5,685 nt of DNA. It comes from Alphaproteobacteria bacterium. GTDB lineage: Bacteria > Pseudomonadota > Alphaproteobacteria > Rhodobacterales > Rhodobacteraceae. The first letter of the stretch is position 1. Each line of letters begins with the position of its first letter. The notes under the pieces are model-generated. The model did not search any database. It was not told where the DNA came from and saw nothing but the letters and a program-made list of their open reading frames with translations. Below are positions 5,320 to 5,685 of the stretch, one piece after another. The translations under genes were made by a program, and so were the position numbers. The stretch is from assembly GCA_030428025.1 (NCBI GenBank), contig JAUIBJ010000270.1, positions 1 to 5,685 of the forward strand, written 5' to 3'.

Positions 5320-5685
5320 GCCGCCGCCTCCAGCTTGCTCATCATCACGGCGAACATGCCGCCCGCGCGCAACAGGGCGCGCTCGGCCTCGTTCGCGATG
5401 TCCACATATACCTCGAAGCGCGGCGCGCCATCGACCTCCACCTCGACAGGACCGCCCTGCCCCACCGCCGCATGCAGGTTGCGGAAGGTGAAGCTCTCGA
5501 ACCCGGTCAGGCCGAGCGCCTCGGCGCTGTCGCCGGGTGCAAAGGCCAAAGGCAGGATGCCCATGCCGATGAGGTTGGCGCGATGGATACGCTCGTACCC
5601 CTGCGCCAGCACGGCACGCACCCCGAGAAGTTTGGGGCCTTTCGCGGCCCAGTCCCGGCTGGAGCCCATGCCGTAATCGCGGCCC
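5316..5685 (-). CDS. Aconitate hydratase-type protein (AcnA/IRP1 class), C-terminal swivel domain, 5'-truncated by window edge
   Basis: The last 122 residues are visible; the frame is open to 5684 and continues upstream outside the window. The segment starts GRDYGMGSSRDWAAKGPKLL, the signature of the swivelling C-terminal domain of monomeric aconitases (AcnA and animal IRP1), whose Ser-Arg pair contacts substrate carboxylates. It continues AVLAQGYERIHRANLIGMGILPL and ALGLTGFE, again close to AcnA/IRP1 and unlike AcnB or the small LeuD-type subunits. The enzyme would interconvert citrate, cis-aconitate and isocitrate or a close analogue; the iron-sulfur cysteines lie outside the window. The tail is divergent: the usual YxxNGGIL near the end reads LLRAGGMF. 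Together with its ATGA overlap with a cyclic amidohydrolase gene, this suggests a pathway-specific aconitase rather than the housekeeping one, though the tail alone cannot prove it. An internal ATG at 5669 is not the start, since the conserved signature begins before it. Confidence 0.93.
   Translation of the reverse strand, partial: GRDYGMGSSRDWAAKGPKLLGVRAVLAQGYERIHRANLIGMGILPLAFAPGDSAEALGLTGFESFTFRNLHAAVGQGGPVEVEVDGAPRFEVYVDIANEAERALLRAGGMFAVMMSKLEAAA
5327..5331 (-). promoter_or_regulatory. Ribosome binding site of the cyclic amidohydrolase, inside the aconitase 3' end
   Basis: GGAGG on the minus strand lies seven bases before ATG 5319, within the last codons of the aconitase gene. With the ATGA stop-start overlap it supports re-initiation or coupled translation, hence cotranscription of the two genes. 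Confidence 0.75.

Noticed and set aside
3895..5676. Very long plus-strand open frame (593 codons) opposite the amidohydrolase and aconitase genes
   Set aside because: It is antisense to two genes with clear catalytic motifs. Long antisense open frames are common in GC-rich coding DNA, and its translation shows no recognisable domain.

Overview
The window is GC-rich and every gene I can support lies on the minus strand, so transcription runs from high to low coordinates. GC content, strong GGAGG/AAGGAG ribosome binding sites, an export signal on the binding protein and the protein families present suggest a proteobacterium. An alphaproteobacterium, perhaps of the Rhodobacterales, is my best guess, but no rRNA, tRNA or other lineage marker is present.

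Layout in the direction of transcription. (1) 5685-5316: the C-terminal ~122 residues of an AcnA/IRP1-type aconitase, whose start lies outside the window. (2) 5319-3961: a complete cyclic amidohydrolase of the dihydropyrimidinase/hydantoinase/dihydroorotase type, overlapping the aconitase stop by an ATGA. (3) 3938-3225: a complete isochorismatase-fold amidohydrolase resembling N-carbamoylsarcosine amidase, 21 bases further on. (4) 3224-3051: a 174-base non-coding gap with an AT-rich island, an inverted repeat GGCACA-N14-TGTGCC and a promoter-like TTGACA-N16-TAGGGT. (5) 3044-1851: a class A FAD monooxygenase. (6) 1858-1049: an arylmalonate decarboxylase/maleate isomerase-like protein of the Asp/Glu racemase superfamily, overlapping gene 5 by 8 bases. 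(7) 1005-1: the periplasmic substrate-binding protein of a polyamine-type ABC importer, cut by the window edge probably 10-20 residues before its end.

Read together, this looks like a catabolic cluster for an imported nitrogen compound, probably an N-heterocycle or cyclic imide/ureide. The monooxygenase would oxidise the ring, the cyclic amidohydrolase would open it, the isochorismatase-type enzyme would remove the remaining amide or carbamoyl nitrogen, and the racemase-fold enzyme would isomerise or decarboxylate the acid. The aconitase, translationally coupled to the ring-opening enzyme, suggests that the carbon skeleton may emerge as an aconitate-like tricarboxylate. That fits an isonicotinate/citrazinate-type route (citrazinate to cis-aconitamide to cis-aconitate) at least as well as the maleamate route of nicotinate breakdown. 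The substrate is inference; the enzyme families and gene couplings are visible in the sequence. No mobile element, CRISPR array, RNA gene or convincing terminator was seen.
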